DNA of 64,000 nucleotides from contig NZ_CP009428.1 of NCBI RefSeq assembly GCF_000758725.1, forward strand, positions 6,634,001 through 6,698,000, read 5' to 3'. Below, piece after piece: positions 25,406 through 34,032 of the stretch. Numbering within the stretch: position 1 is the first letter of the stretch; every line of letters starts with the position of its first letter. A program made the position numbers and the translations under genes. The stretch comes from Paenibacillus odorifer. Its GTDB lineage: Bacteria; Bacillota; Bacilli; Paenibacillales; Paenibacillaceae. The notes under the pieces were generated by a model, which worked only from the letters and a program-made list of their open reading frames with translations, made no database searches and was not told the DNA's origin.

Positions 25406-25437
25406 TTAAGGTTCAATAAAGGTAATACTGATATAAT
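25406..25437 (+). promoter_or_regulatory. Operator plus -10 box of the two-component system
   Basis: TTAAGGTTCAATAAAGG (25406-25422) is followed after exactly 9 bp by TATAAT (25432-25437). It matches the element of the divergent VTC promoter at 15 of 17 positions and has the same 11-bp half-site period. No good -35 box is visible in either promoter, as expected for activator-dependent promoters. Confidence 0.7.
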
Positions 25438-25482
25438 GACCTCAATAACAAATACTGGTTCTATGTAGGGGATGGCAAAACC

Positions 25483-26160
25483 ATGAGAATATTAATAGTA
25501 GAAGACGAGCTTCATCTCGCTGAAGCCTTAACTCAAATATTAAAAAAACATAATTATTCGGTGGATGCAGTCCATGACGGCAGGTCGGGTCTGGATTATG
25601 CACTGAGTGGAATCTATGATTTGCTGCTGCTCGACATTATGCTGCCTGAGATGGATGGGGTTAGCGTCCTCAAGATGCTGCGAAAAAAGGGGATACCCAC
25701 TCCCGTTATCCTGCTTACTGCAAAGGGTGAGATTACAGATATGGTCACTGGGCTGGACTATGGGGCTGACGATTATATCGCCAAACCTTTTTCCTCAGAG
25801 ATCTTATTGGCAAGAATAAGGGCTGTACTAAGACGTAAAGGCGAGGTGATACCGGATGATGCTTTAAAGTTCGGGGATATTGAACTGAATACATCCAATC
25901 TGAAGCTTACCGTGGGTGGCAAAGAGATCAAGCTCAATCTAAAGGAATGTGAACTATTGGAGCTTCTTATCTTGAGGAAACAAGCCGTAACCTCCAAAGA
26001 ACAAATTATTGAGAAGCTGTGGGGCTTCGATTCTGATGCTGAGCACAATAATGTAGAGGTGTATATTTCTTTTTTGAGAAAAAAACTGACCTTCTTAAAT
26101 TCGACCGTACGTATTAGTACGATCAGAAACGTAGGGTATGTATTAGAGGTGACGACCTAA
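25483..26160 (+). CDS. OmpR/PhoB-family response regulator
   Basis: A 225-aa regulator. The receiver domain (1-118) has acidic residues at 8-9 and the phosphoacceptor Asp in LLLLDIMLPEMDG (about 51), with Lys in YIAKPF. A winged helix of the PhoB/OmpR type spans about 128-222. AGGGGATGG lies before the ATG. The stop overlaps the kinase start by one base (TAATG). It is divergent from the VTC operon, and shared operator-like sequences indicate it controls both itself and that operon. Confidence 0.93.
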   Translation: MRILIVEDELHLAEALTQILKKHNYSVDAVHDGRSGLDYALSGIYDLLLLDIMLPEMDGVSVLKMLRKKGIPTPVILLTAKGEITDMVTGLDYGADDYIAKPFSSEILLARIRAVLRRKGEVIPDDALKFGDIELNTSNLKLTVGGKEIKLNLKECELLELLILRKQAVTSKEQIIEKLWGFDSDAEHNNVEVYISFLRKKLTFLNSTVRISTIRNVGYVLEVTT

Positions 26161-27434
26161 TGTTCACGAAGCTCAGAAATCGGTTTCTTATTGTTAACTT
26201 AGTCACTATCTCGGTGATCATGCTGGTGGCCTTCATCTCGATTTATGTAATTACGTACCAAGATGTCCAAAACAATATTCAGATGGATCTTCACAGAATC
26301 ATGGAAAACTACAAGTCTCCCGGTGGTGATACAGGACGAATGGGCTCAACTAAGGGAAGTTCCCAGTTACCCCATGCTGATAATAAACGTATGGATAACG
26401 GGACTCCACCTCCTGAACGGTCAGTCTCATTTATGCTGAAGATAGATACAGCGTCGAACCTCATAGGGAAAGATTCCAAATTTACTATGGACGATGAATT
26501 TTATAATACGGCTCTGCAAGAAGCGCTAAGTGCCGGTAAAGATACCGGAAGGTTCACCTTGGATAGCAGCAAATGGATCTTCAACATCCAGCATACGAGT
26601 GATGGGGCGATGCTTGTATTTCTGGACATCACTGCAGAGCAAAAAATCCTCACCAATTTAATCTATACCTTCTCTGTAGTTGGTTCGGTGATGCTGATTA
26701 TCTTGTACTTCGCTAGCCGCTTTTTTGCTAATCGTTCAATTGCGCCGGTAAAGGAGGCTTTTGAGAAACAGAAACAATTTATTGCGGATGCTTCCCATGA
26801 GTTAAAGACGCCGTTGACCATTATTAACACCAATGCGGATGTTCTCCTGTCCAACAGTGATGACACCATTCACAATCAGTCCAAGTGGCTGCACTATATC
26901 AAATCGGAAACAGAGAGAATGACCAGCCTGACCAATGATCTGCTGTACCTGACCGAGATGGACGATTCCAGATCGAGAATGATTTATTCGAAATTCAATC
27001 TGAGCGACGTGGTTGAAAATATCATTTTAACGATGGAAGCTGTAATCTTTGAGAAGCATATCTCCCTTGAATATGACATCGAGCCTGATCTGACAGTGCT
27101 AGGCAATAGTGAACAGATCAAACAAGTGATTATGATCCTCTTGGACAATGCTGTAAAATATTCGAACCCTAAAGGCTCAGTCACCTTATCCCTTAAAAAA
27201 CAGCATAATGACATGGTGTTAGCAGTCACTAATACGGGGGAGGGCATTGCACCGGAGCACTTAGCGAGCATCTTTGACCGATTCTACCGTACAAATGCCT
27301 CCCGGGCGCGTAAACAAGGGGGATATGGCCTAGGACTGGCGATTGCCAAATCCATTGTTGAACAGCATAAAGGAAAAATTTATGCCAAAAGTTTCGTCGG
27401 CGAGTCCACCACGTTTTACGTACATCTTTCATAA
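26160..27434 (+). CDS. Membrane sensor histidine kinase
   Basis: A 424-aa kinase. One membrane segment lies at about 10-32, an extracytoplasmic sensor region of about 130 residues rich in polar residues follows, and a second segment lies at about 170-190. Then come a HisKA domain with phosphoacceptor His in DASHELKTPL (about 219) and a HATPase_c domain with N, G1 (VTNTGEGI) and G2 (GGYGLGLAI) boxes. It is translationally coupled to the upstream OmpR-type regulator. The signal is unknown; the neighbouring VTC operon suggests a link to phosphate, energy or envelope state. Confidence 0.93.
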   Translation: MFTKLRNRFLIVNLVTISVIMLVAFISIYVITYQDVQNNIQMDLHRIMENYKSPGGDTGRMGSTKGSSQLPHADNKRMDNGTPPPERSVSFMLKIDTASNLIGKDSKFTMDDEFYNTALQEALSAGKDTGRFTLDSSKWIFNIQHTSDGAMLVFLDITAEQKILTNLIYTFSVVGSVMLIILYFASRFFANRSIAPVKEAFEKQKQFIADASHELKTPLTIINTNADVLLSNSDDTIHNQSKWLHYIKSETERMTSLTNDLLYLTEMDDSRSRMIYSKFNLSDVVENIILTMEAVIFEKHISLEYDIEPDLTVLGNSEQIKQVIMILLDNAVKYSNPKGSVTLSLKKQHNDMVLAVTNTGEGIAPEHLASIFDRFYRTNASRARKQGGYGLGLAIAKSIVEQHKGKIYAKSFVGESTTFYVHLS

Positions 27435-27443
27435 CTACAAATA

Positions 27444-27486
27444 AAAAAGACTCAAACCCTGTTATCACTAAGGTTTGAGTCTTTTT
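27444..27486. terminator. Bidirectional terminator
   Basis: AAAAAGACTCAAACC pairs with GGTTTGAGTCTTTTT around a loop of about 13 nt, between the convergent kinase and methyltransferase genes. Confidence 0.9.
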
Positions 27487-27493
27487 ATTTATT

Positions 27494-28249
27494 TTACACT
27501 TCGCCCCAATAAATTTCGGTCTTATAATCAAAAAACACTTGCCCACTCTGGTTATTTCGTTCAAATATATTCCGCAGCTCAGTCATCATATTCTCATAGC
27601 TTGGATCTCCGGGGACCGGAGTGTAGGAAGACGATCGAAGCCGCCCGCTTAAGCCCTCCAAATCAAACACCTGCTGATTGCTAAAATGCGCTACTTGCAT
27701 CTGTCCTTTCTTGAAAAAGGAGCTAAGGATCTCAGGGGTAATGTTCTTATGATTAACTTGAGTGTAGTTCGTGCCGAAGGTCTGCAGTAGCTGCTCATAT
27801 TCCTCCAGAAATGGGGTACCGTAAGTAAGCCGGGAATTCCATATCAGAATAACTTTTCCACCCGGTTTTAGAATCCGCTTGAATTCCAATTGCGTTGCGT
27901 CCCTATCAAACCAGTGAAACGCTTGGGCGCATACTATAAAATCCATCGACTGATCTGATAATTCTGTATGTTCAGCAGACCCCGGCGATACAGAGAAATG
28001 GTTATCCTTTGCGAACTTCTCTTCCGCAGCTCTACGCATTTCCGGATTGGGTTCAACGGCAGTCACACAACTCCCGCGCTCCAGAAGTAATGCTGAGAAT
28101 ATTCCTGTTCCTGCACCAATATCAGCAATATCACAATTAGGTTGGAGCCCAATAGTATTGTACAAATAATTAATGGCTTCTCCAGGATAGCTCGGCCGAT
28201 ATTTCACATACGAATCTACCCGATTAGAAAATATTTCTTTGCTATTCAT
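27494..28249 (-). CDS. Class I SAM-dependent methyltransferase
   Basis: A 251-aa Rossmann-type methyltransferase. Motif I is IADIGAGTGIFSALL (about 40-54), followed by VEPNPEMR (motif II) and the motif FIVCAQAFHWFD (about 103-114) typical of the Methyltransf_11/25 group. The substrate is unknown. Its start overlaps the stop of the upstream papain-like hydrolase gene by 4 bp, so the two are co-translated. Confidence 0.88.
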   Translation of the reverse strand: MNSKEIFSNRVDSYVKYRPSYPGEAINYLYNTIGLQPNCDIADIGAGTGIFSALLLERGSCVTAVEPNPEMRRAAEEKFAKDNHFSVSPGSAEHTELSDQSMDFIVCAQAFHWFDRDATQLEFKRILKPGGKVILIWNSRLTYGTPFLEEYEQLLQTFGTNYTQVNHKNITPEILSSFFKKGQMQVAHFSNQQVFDLEGLSGRLRSSSYTPVPGDPSYENMMTELRNIFERNNQSGQVFFDYKTEIYWGEV

Positions 28250-28806
28250 CCTTCGTCTCCTCCTAGGCGCTCAGGTTCATATTCACTTAATTTACCTTGG
28301 TAAACCAATCTCAGCCGATCACTTTGGCGAAAATCATCCGGAGTAACGAGTGCAGGCAGCTTATTCCATAACTTAATACCCGACCGCTCTAGAATTTCCG
28401 CTACAAATTGCGAACAAAAATAAGAGTTGCTGAATTCGACAGGCTCCTTCAGGGCAATGCCAATTACGCCGAGAATATTATAGAGATACTTTTGACGGCT
28501 TCGGATAAAGACTTGCAAGACCCGCTCCATTTTCTCCACTTCGCGGGCTGTAACTTGAAGTTCATATAGGACACATGTTGTATTTGGATATTTGCTGAAC
28601 GTACCTGTCTTAATATCCTCCTTCACAAACCCTCCATTCAGGGGGTTGCTCGGATGCTTCCTGCCAAAGCTATACAGCTCGGAAAGCTCTCGATTAAAGG
28701 AGATCGAGGCATGATTATAGGGTGCTTTTGTATAGCCTTGAATGAGCTTCGTAAAAAGCGTCCCGGTATTCGTCAGTAATATAAAGACCGATGGATCTGC
28801 TGCCAT
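28246..28806 (-). CDS. YiiX/YaeF-like permuted papain-type hydrolase
   Basis: A 186-aa protein of the circularly permuted papain-like (NlpC/P60-related) group. The His motif comes first (YNHASISF, about residue 31) and the Cys motif later (NSYFCSQFVAEIL, about 130-142), the permuted order. Such enzymes are thought to act on amides or thioesters of lipids or peptides; the substrate here is unknown. There is no signal peptide. AAGGGG lies 9 nt before the ATG. It forms a 4-bp-overlap pair with the methyltransferase. Confidence 0.78.
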   Translation of the reverse strand: MAADPSVFILLTNTGTLFTKLIQGYTKAPYNHASISFNRELSELYSFGRKHPSNPLNGGFVKEDIKTGTFSKYPNTTCVLYELQVTAREVEKMERVLQVFIRSRQKYLYNILGVIGIALKEPVEFSNSYFCSQFVAEILERSGIKLWNKLPALVTPDDFRQSDRLRLVYQGKLSEYEPERLGGDEG

Positions 28807-28958
28807 TTACAATTTTCCCCTTATCAAGTTTGAACGTTTCCTTCATAATAACATATGAACCCATTAATGGAATCTACTCTAGGACAAGTTGGTGATCAGT
28901 TATCGACCGCTCTTTATTAACTATAATTCTTATCTTTGCGGCCCTATCGGCCATTCAC

Positions 28959-29816
28959 TTGATGTATGTAGTTATAGGGAAGCTACAGCCAAATAAAGAT
29001 TATACGGGCATTGGCTTTCGCATCAAGACGTGGTGGGGAATGCTTTTTATCTTTTGCCTAGCTACCCTATTTAATCCCGTCGTCTCTCTTCTTTCTCTCA
29101 TGGTGCTCTGCTTCTTTGCACTGAAGGAGTATTTCTCCATGATGAAATCACGAAAATCCGACCGCAGGCTATTTCTGTGGGCGTACTTATCCATTCCGTT
29201 ACAGTTCTACTGGATTTATATCGAGTGGTACGGAATGTTTATTGTCTTCATCCCAGTTTATGTATTCTTGCTCCTACCACTGCCCAGAATGATTAATAAA
29301 GGCACGGTTGGTTTTATGCGTAGTGTCAGCTCCACGCAATGGGGGCTAATGCTGATGGTATTCGGGCTTAGTCACTTGGCCTACTTTCAATTTGCTACAC
29401 CGGAGTATGGAGCCGGGCTTGTACTTTTTTTAGTAGTGCTAACGCAGCTCAATGATGTGGTCCACTATCTGGCATCACTTTATGTAGGGAAGCGTAAAAT
29501 AGTTCCCACCGCCAATCCGTATTTGACTTGGGAGGGTTTCGCTTTCGCATTTGTCATCACGACAGGAGTTTCCTATCTAATTTATCCCTACCTGACGCCG
29601 CTCAACCCAATCTTCGGGTTACTGTCAGGCATGTTGGTCAGCTTGAGCGGCTTCTTTGGCAGTTTAACGGTTTCCGTGTTAAAGCGGGATCTGCTAATCG
29701 GCGATGGCGATAAATTCGTGGCTTTGAAGCAAAGCCATTTAAGCCGGATCGATAGCTTGACCTACACTTCACCGGTCTTTTTTCATGTCATTCGTTATTT
29801 TTTCGACTTCATGTAA
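28959..29816 (+). CDS. CdsA-like membrane protein, N-terminus uncertain
   Basis: At least 285 aa with about seven to eight membrane segments, resembling phosphatidate cytidylyltransferase (CDP-diglyceride synthase). The C-terminal region aligns with the CdsA signature: SVLKRDLLIGDGD followed by SHLSRIDS. However, the usual KD and PGHGGxxDRxD residues are largely replaced, so activity is doubtful. The TTG/ATG at 28959-28962 has no ribosome binding site, and in-frame coding-like sequence (a membrane helix) continues upstream to a stop at 28893. An ATG at 28856 could join this frame only through a +1 shift near 28913. The true start or a frameshift is unresolved. Confidence 0.7.
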   Translation: MMYVVIGKLQPNKDYTGIGFRIKTWWGMLFIFCLATLFNPVVSLLSLMVLCFFALKEYFSMMKSRKSDRRLFLWAYLSIPLQFYWIYIEWYGMFIVFIPVYVFLLLPLPRMINKGTVGFMRSVSSTQWGLMLMVFGLSHLAYFQFATPEYGAGLVLFLVVLTQLNDVVHYLASLYVGKRKIVPTANPYLTWEGFAFAFVITTGVSYLIYPYLTPLNPIFGLLSGMLVSLSGFFGSLTVSVLKRDLLIGDGDKFVALKQSHLSRIDSLTYTSPVFFHVIRYFFDFM

Positions 29817-29838
29817 ATTATCTGATTGTGAGCTTGAA

Positions 29839-30585
29839 TCAGCCCTTCCATGAATGATTATGCAGTATCTTCATCATCTGTTCTTGATGGCTGGCGAACT
29901 GCTTATATCGATGTCCGTTGGCGCCCGAGGGGTGGGGAAATCCCCATAAGCAGCGTTGTTTATCTAGCTCACCTGCGGACACAAGGAGTTGAAGTATACT
30001 TTCCACTGTTTTTCCTAAGGGAATAATTAAGGCCCGGCTCAGTATGTTCAGCTCCTCACGCAAGGAAGATAATGCCTGCGCCCTGAGGAATGAATTTGAA
30101 AGTAGCTTGGGCTGGGTCCCACTATAATTTTTCTTATCCACGAACACAGGAAAACGCAATAAAGAGCTGGTGTGCAGGATCGTCTGCTGCTGCTGAAATA
30201 GTTCTTCACAAGAGGTTAGGTTCAAGTGTTGATGCAGTTTAAGTGTATCTAACATATGAATTAACGTGTTCCGCATGGAGCCTGCGAATCTCGCCGCTTC
30301 CTTCGCTGTCCTACATACCTCTTCATCTGATAAACCAGCTTCCAGACCTATGATCGCTTCTTGTATCGCTATGCCCATTTGTGTGAACCCGGGCGTTAAC
30401 CCTATAATGATCATCTTAGCAGAAGGATTAATGTATTCATTATGGGGGGCATAATACATTTCCACCTTGCCATTACGCTCCATTAGAAGCTTATCCACCT
30501 GCAGATCCTCTTTAGTTAGCACTGTACCCTTCGGGAGTGAGAGGATCGCCGATTTATACTGATGCAGATAGTTAGAGAGGAGCAT
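29839..30585 (-). CDS. Uracil-DNA glycosylase superfamily protein
   Basis: A 248-aa protein with UDG-superfamily features: GLTPG (about 61-65) in the position of motif I and FPHPSGANGHR near residues 218-228 in the position of the HPS loop. It is longer than classic UDGs and the middle part is not familiar, so activity on uracil is not certain. It lies 10 bp downstream of the amidohydrolase gene on the same strand and probably shares its mRNA. Confidence 0.72.
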   Translation of the reverse strand: MLLSNYLHQYKSAILSLPKGTVLTKEDLQVDKLLMERNGKVEMYYAPHNEYINPSAKMIIIGLTPGFTQMGIAIQEAIIGLEAGLSDEEVCRTAKEAARFAGSMRNTLIHMLDTLKLHQHLNLTSCEELFQQQQTILHTSSLLRFPVFVDKKNYSGTQPKLLSNSFLRAQALSSLREELNILSRALIIPLGKTVESILQLLVSAGELDKQRCLWGFPHPSGANGHRYKQFASHQEQMMKILHNHSWKG

Positions 30586-30595
30586 ATCATCTGCC

Positions 30596-31834
30596 TCACA
30601 GGTCTCTATTTGTTATCGAACCACTCACCAGACGGCCTTCGTACCAGACAGCTTGGCGCTGCGCTCTTCGGGCTACTGCTTCTGCCGAACAGCTGGCATG
30701 CAACAGCACAAAGCTAGCAGTGTCGCCAACCTTTGGCCATACCTGCTCGCCTTTTGGATCAAGGGGTGTTAATCCTCCTGTTATAAATCCGAGGGATTGA
30801 GATAATGCCAATTCATCGTTGCAGCCGTACAACTCCGCGTAACGTCCTGCCTTTTCCAATTGATCTCCATTACCAAAAGGGGACCAGTGATCGGTAAGGC
30901 TATCTGTTGCCAGCTTCACTTTTACCCCTTGGCTATGCAGCATCGGAAGTGGCATCATCATTCTTCCAATAGGCACTGTGGATGCAATAGTCATACCCAG
31001 TGATGCCATCCGTTTAGCTACCTCTTCTGCCTCTTGCTGCTGAGCTCCTGCGAACCAGAACGCATGACTGACCGTGACCTTTCCTTGCAAGCCAGCTTCT
31101 TCCGTCAGATCAGCTAACCGCGTCAGTGTTTTCTTTCCCGCTTCTTTTCCATCATGTAAATGAATATCAATGCCGGCATTACTCATCACTGCTAGTTCCA
31201 CCATCGTCTGAAGTGACTTCTCGATATCTCCATCCACCGTATAAGGATCTACTCCGCCTACAAAGGTTGCCCCCTCTGCCAGAGATTGTTTTACCAGTTG
31301 CACAGAATCCGAGCGCAGCAGGCCATGCTGGGGAAACGCCACAATTTCAGCTGAAATTGTGCCCGCGAATGTATTTAATGCTTGTACAGTTGCCTCTAAT
31401 CGCTGCAAACCGCTGACAGGCTCAATATTGCAATGGCTACGCACATGTGTGGCACCAAACCCCTGAATAAGCGTCAGGATGCTCTCTGCTTGTTGTCTCG
31501 CCATGGGCAGCAGCTTAGGCAATAATACCTTCTCTTCCTCAATCCGTTCGAAAACACTGGACGCAGGCTTTACCGCTCTCCATGGTCCACCGTAATACGT
31601 TTTATCTAAATGGATATGTGCTTCTTCGAAAGAAGGCAACATCAACAACTCTTTACAGTCATATTTCGGGAGCTGGCTCTGAAGCTCTATGTCTGCTCCA
31701 ACAACTTCTGATATCTTATCCCCGTCAATGCGGAGATGACAAATCTTCGTATTCGTACCCGCTACTTGCCCATCCTCAATAACATAACCTTGTTCTAATC
31801 TTATATTGGTTAACCAGTAAGAAGCATTCAACAT
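30596..31834 (-). CDS. Amidohydrolase (cytosine deaminase-like)
   Basis: A protein of about 412 aa of the metal-dependent amidohydrolase superfamily, closest to cytosine deaminase-type members. Metal ligands are visible as EAHIHLDKT (about 70-78), IDIHLHDG, SHAFW and ATDSLTDHWSPFG. The exact substrate cannot be told. The start at 31834 is chosen for AAGGATGGGG 5-8 nt upstream; a TTG at 31858 in frame lies before that site. It is first of a two-gene unit with the UDG-like gene. Confidence 0.85.
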   Translation of the reverse strand: MLNASYWLTNIRLEQGYVIEDGQVAGTNTKICHLRIDGDKISEVVGADIELQSQLPKYDCKELLMLPSFEEAHIHLDKTYYGGPWRAVKPASSVFERIEEEKVLLPKLLPMARQQAESILTLIQGFGATHVRSHCNIEPVSGLQRLEATVQALNTFAGTISAEIVAFPQHGLLRSDSVQLVKQSLAEGATFVGGVDPYTVDGDIEKSLQTMVELAVMSNAGIDIHLHDGKEAGKKTLTRLADLTEEAGLQGKVTVSHAFWFAGAQQQEAEEVAKRMASLGMTIASTVPIGRMMMPLPMLHSQGVKVKLATDSLTDHWSPFGNGDQLEKAGRYAELYGCNDELALSQSLGFITGGLTPLDPKGEQVWPKVGDTASFVLLHASCSAEAVARRAQRQAVWYEGRLVSGSITNRDL

Positions 31835-31938
31835 GCTACCCCATCCTTTTCTCAACAATTTATATAGGTACGGACCGCTTTACTCTAAATGTTACCATAG
31901 CCCTTGCCATATAAAAAATGATTGAGAAATTTCAATAG

Positions 31939-32703
31939 CTACAGATCAATCTGCCCCCGATGTTTGACTCTGGATCTAGCTTCTCTACTATGACTAACTT
32001 CCTTGTTCAGCAGTTCATCCATCCGAAGACACTTCAGACCCTTTTTATCCATTTCTTTTAAGACTTCTTCTAATCCAGTGATCATATTCAAGGGCGCTTC
32101 TTCATCTGCCCACGGTGTATCTCCGCTGTCGTGTAGAACAATGATTGAGCCTGGTTTTATTTTTTTTATTAAGGCATCCTTTAATTGTTCTGCACTCAGT
32201 GAAGCTTTCCAATCTCCGACCATGACAGACCACAATACGATTCGATAAGATTCTCTTAGCAAAAAGAAATCCCCTAAATTAAGAAGCCCCCAAGGTGGGC
32301 GGTAAAAGATAGGCCGCTCTCCTGTAATTCGCTCAACAATGTCTGCTGTGCGATCTACTTGCTTCCGTCTATTGGTCCAGGGGAAGTGGATCCAGTTGGG
32401 TGTATGAGTATAATTATGAATGCCGATTTGGTGTCCTTCTCTGTGCATACGCTCGATCAATTCCGGATATTGCTTTGCCTTTTTGCCTAATACGAAGAAG
32501 GTCGCCTTTATGCCATGCTCTTTTAATAGATCTAGAAGTTCAGGTGTATAACAAGGATCCGGACCGTCATCGAACGTAAAGGCAATTTCCTTCTCTGCAC
32601 CTACGTCCGAGTGAACCCCCCATCCCAATATTCGGGTAAGTGCAAAAGGAACGATCATATAAAGAACAATCACATCCACTGCTAAAATTATGAAGGCCCA
32701 CAT
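31939..32703 (-). CDS. Polysaccharide deacetylase (CE4, PgdA-like)
   Basis: A 254-aa protein with an N-terminal hydrophobic segment (about 2-23) acting as signal or anchor, then a NodB-type deacetylase domain. Motifs are TFDDGPD (MT1), HNYTHTPN (MT2), RPPWG (MT3), DWKA (MT4) and VLHDSGD (MT5), so the metal site looks complete. Likely substrates are N-acetylglucosamine polymers of the cell wall. Its ATG overlaps the stop of the YkoP-like gene by one base. Confidence 0.9.
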   Translation of the reverse strand: MWAFIILAVDVIVLYMIVPFALTRILGWGVHSDVGAEKEIAFTFDDGPDPCYTPELLDLLKEHGIKATFFVLGKKAKQYPELIERMHREGHQIGIHNYTHTPNWIHFPWTNRRKQVDRTADIVERITGERPIFYRPPWGLLNLGDFFLLRESYRIVLWSVMVGDWKASLSAEQLKDALIKKIKPGSIIVLHDSGDTPWADEEAPLNMITGLEEVLKEMDKKGLKCLRMDELLNKEVSHSREARSRVKHRGQIDL

Positions 32704-33308
32704 TAGGAAGCCGCCTCTGTCTTACGCGGGGCAAACCGCGCTTTCAAGGACTGCTTACTAAGCACAAGCATCATGGGAGATAACTTCTCTGTGCTGTCCT
32801 CTACACGATGTTTCCCTTCCGGATGCAGCATGCGCAGTAAGAAACGAAGGTATATCCCGAACCAGTGCCGCTGCCATTTGGACTTGATGGGGCGCTGCTC
32901 AAAACCTATTCCATGAATAATCCCCCGGTGAAGCAGCGTAATCCCGGTTAGCGCATTTACTTTGCTTAGTTCCGGATTGCTGTCTAGATCACGACTGATC
33001 TCCTTCATAGCCTCGCGAAGCATGCGTGCCGTACGAATTCCGGCCCGATCTGCACCAAGCGTCCGTGTCAGCTGCACGATCTGGCGATTGTCCAAATGAA
33101 GCTCACCCACCCAATCTCCAGGAAGTATCCGTTGCCCATCTTGGCAGACCAAAATTTCTCCGTGATATTTCAACACTACCAATTTACATATCCCGTATCT
33201 ACGCACGGACTGACTACGAAATTTGGTGATGACAGCAAATATGTTCTCCCACATCATCCAAAGGGATTGTGAGAATAATTTTATAAATGGAACTGAGGTT
33301 ATCATCAT
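32703..33308 (-). CDS. YkoP-like protein
   Basis: A 201-aa protein resembling the B. subtilis YkoP type: KYHGEILVCQDGQRILPGDWV, LHLDNRQI and GITLLHRGIIHGIGFE. Function is unknown; the domain is regularly found next to, or fused with, polysaccharide deacetylases, as here. There is no signal peptide, so it is probably cytoplasmic or membrane-associated. It is the middle gene of the operon of PF13796-like sensor, YkoP-like protein and deacetylase. Confidence 0.7.
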   Translation of the reverse strand: MMITSVPFIKLFSQSLWMMWENIFAVITKFRSQSVRRYGICKLVVLKYHGEILVCQDGQRILPGDWVGELHLDNRQIVQLTRTLGADRAGIRTARMLREAMKEISRDLDSNPELSKVNALTGITLLHRGIIHGIGFEQRPIKSKWQRHWFGIYLRFLLRMLHPEGKHRVEDSTEKLSPMMLVLSKQSLKARFAPRKTEAAS

Positions 33309-33331
33309 TTTTCCTTCTTTCCTGTTTGAGT

Positions 33332-33928
33332 TTATCTTCTAGCAAAATCCTTCACTAAACGCCGCGTATACCTGCCGATCATCTTTACCAGACTGTTTCC
33401 GAGATAAGCACCTATCCATAGAGACACTGCACCTAACAACATGAAGAAAAGTGAGATGTTGAATGTTTTATTTTCAATCCCAAATAGCGTTATAGAGGAT
33501 ACATCTAATAAATACAGGATAGGTGACAACAGGAGAATAATAGGGGTCAAGTAAAAAAGAGTGGCACAAATGAGACTGACCATGCCGATGCCAAGTTGCA
33601 ACATCAACCCTATAATCGCTCTCCAGTTATGATTATCCTGCAACTCCATCTTCACCTTTTCCCACAAGCTGCCTTCTTCGTGAGATCGGGTTGGTAGCGT
33701 GCGAACGGAGATATCCGTATAGACTTTAGTTCGAATTCGCTCATACTGTAAAAAAGTCTCGGTAGAACGCAAAACATAATAGAGGATCGGAATCCCCACT
33801 AAGGTGAAGGACATCGCAACTCCAAAGGTAATGCCCACCAAATAAAAACAAAAGTAAAATAGCCCTGTGGCAAAAGTAATTAATAAGAAACAGAAATTTC
33901 TCACATGTTTCCGTATCATTTGATTCAT
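33332..33928 (-). CDS. PF13796-type putative sensor membrane protein
   Basis: A 198-aa membrane protein with four membrane segments in two pairs (about 11-48 and 105-185), with the VGIPILYYVLR motif and a hydrophilic middle. This matches the putative sensor domain that is normally the N-terminus of NarL-type histidine kinases. Here it stands alone, next to a fused kinase-regulator gene. GAGAGGGAGAG precedes the ATG. A TGTCATATGACA palindrome is centred about 97 bp upstream of the start. Confidence 0.75.
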   Translation of the reverse strand: MNQMIRKHVRNFCFLLITFATGLFYFCFYLVGITFGVAMSFTLVGIPILYYVLRSTETFLQYERIRTKVYTDISVRTLPTRSHEEGSLWEKVKMELQDNHNWRAIIGLMLQLGIGMVSLICATLFYLTPIILLLSPILYLLDVSSITLFGIENKTFNISLFFMLLGAVSLWIGAYLGNSLVKMIGRYTRRLVKDFARR

Positions 33929-34019
33929 GCTTTTCTCTCCCTCTCTGCAATAAAAAATTGTTCATATCTAAGCAACTCTTATGCTAGTGCTTTTGGTGTA
34001 AAATCGACCAGTGCCATAA

Positions 34020-34031
34020 TGTCATATGACA
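34020..34031. promoter_or_regulatory. TGTCATATGACA palindrome, putative NarL-type operator
   Basis: A 12-bp perfect palindrome, identical to the core of the 18-bp palindrome at 7969-7986. It lies upstream of the operon of PF13796-like sensor, YkoP-like protein and deacetylase, and just after the fused HK-RR gene. It is the natural candidate target of that regulator. Confidence 0.5.
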
Positions 34032-34032
34032 A

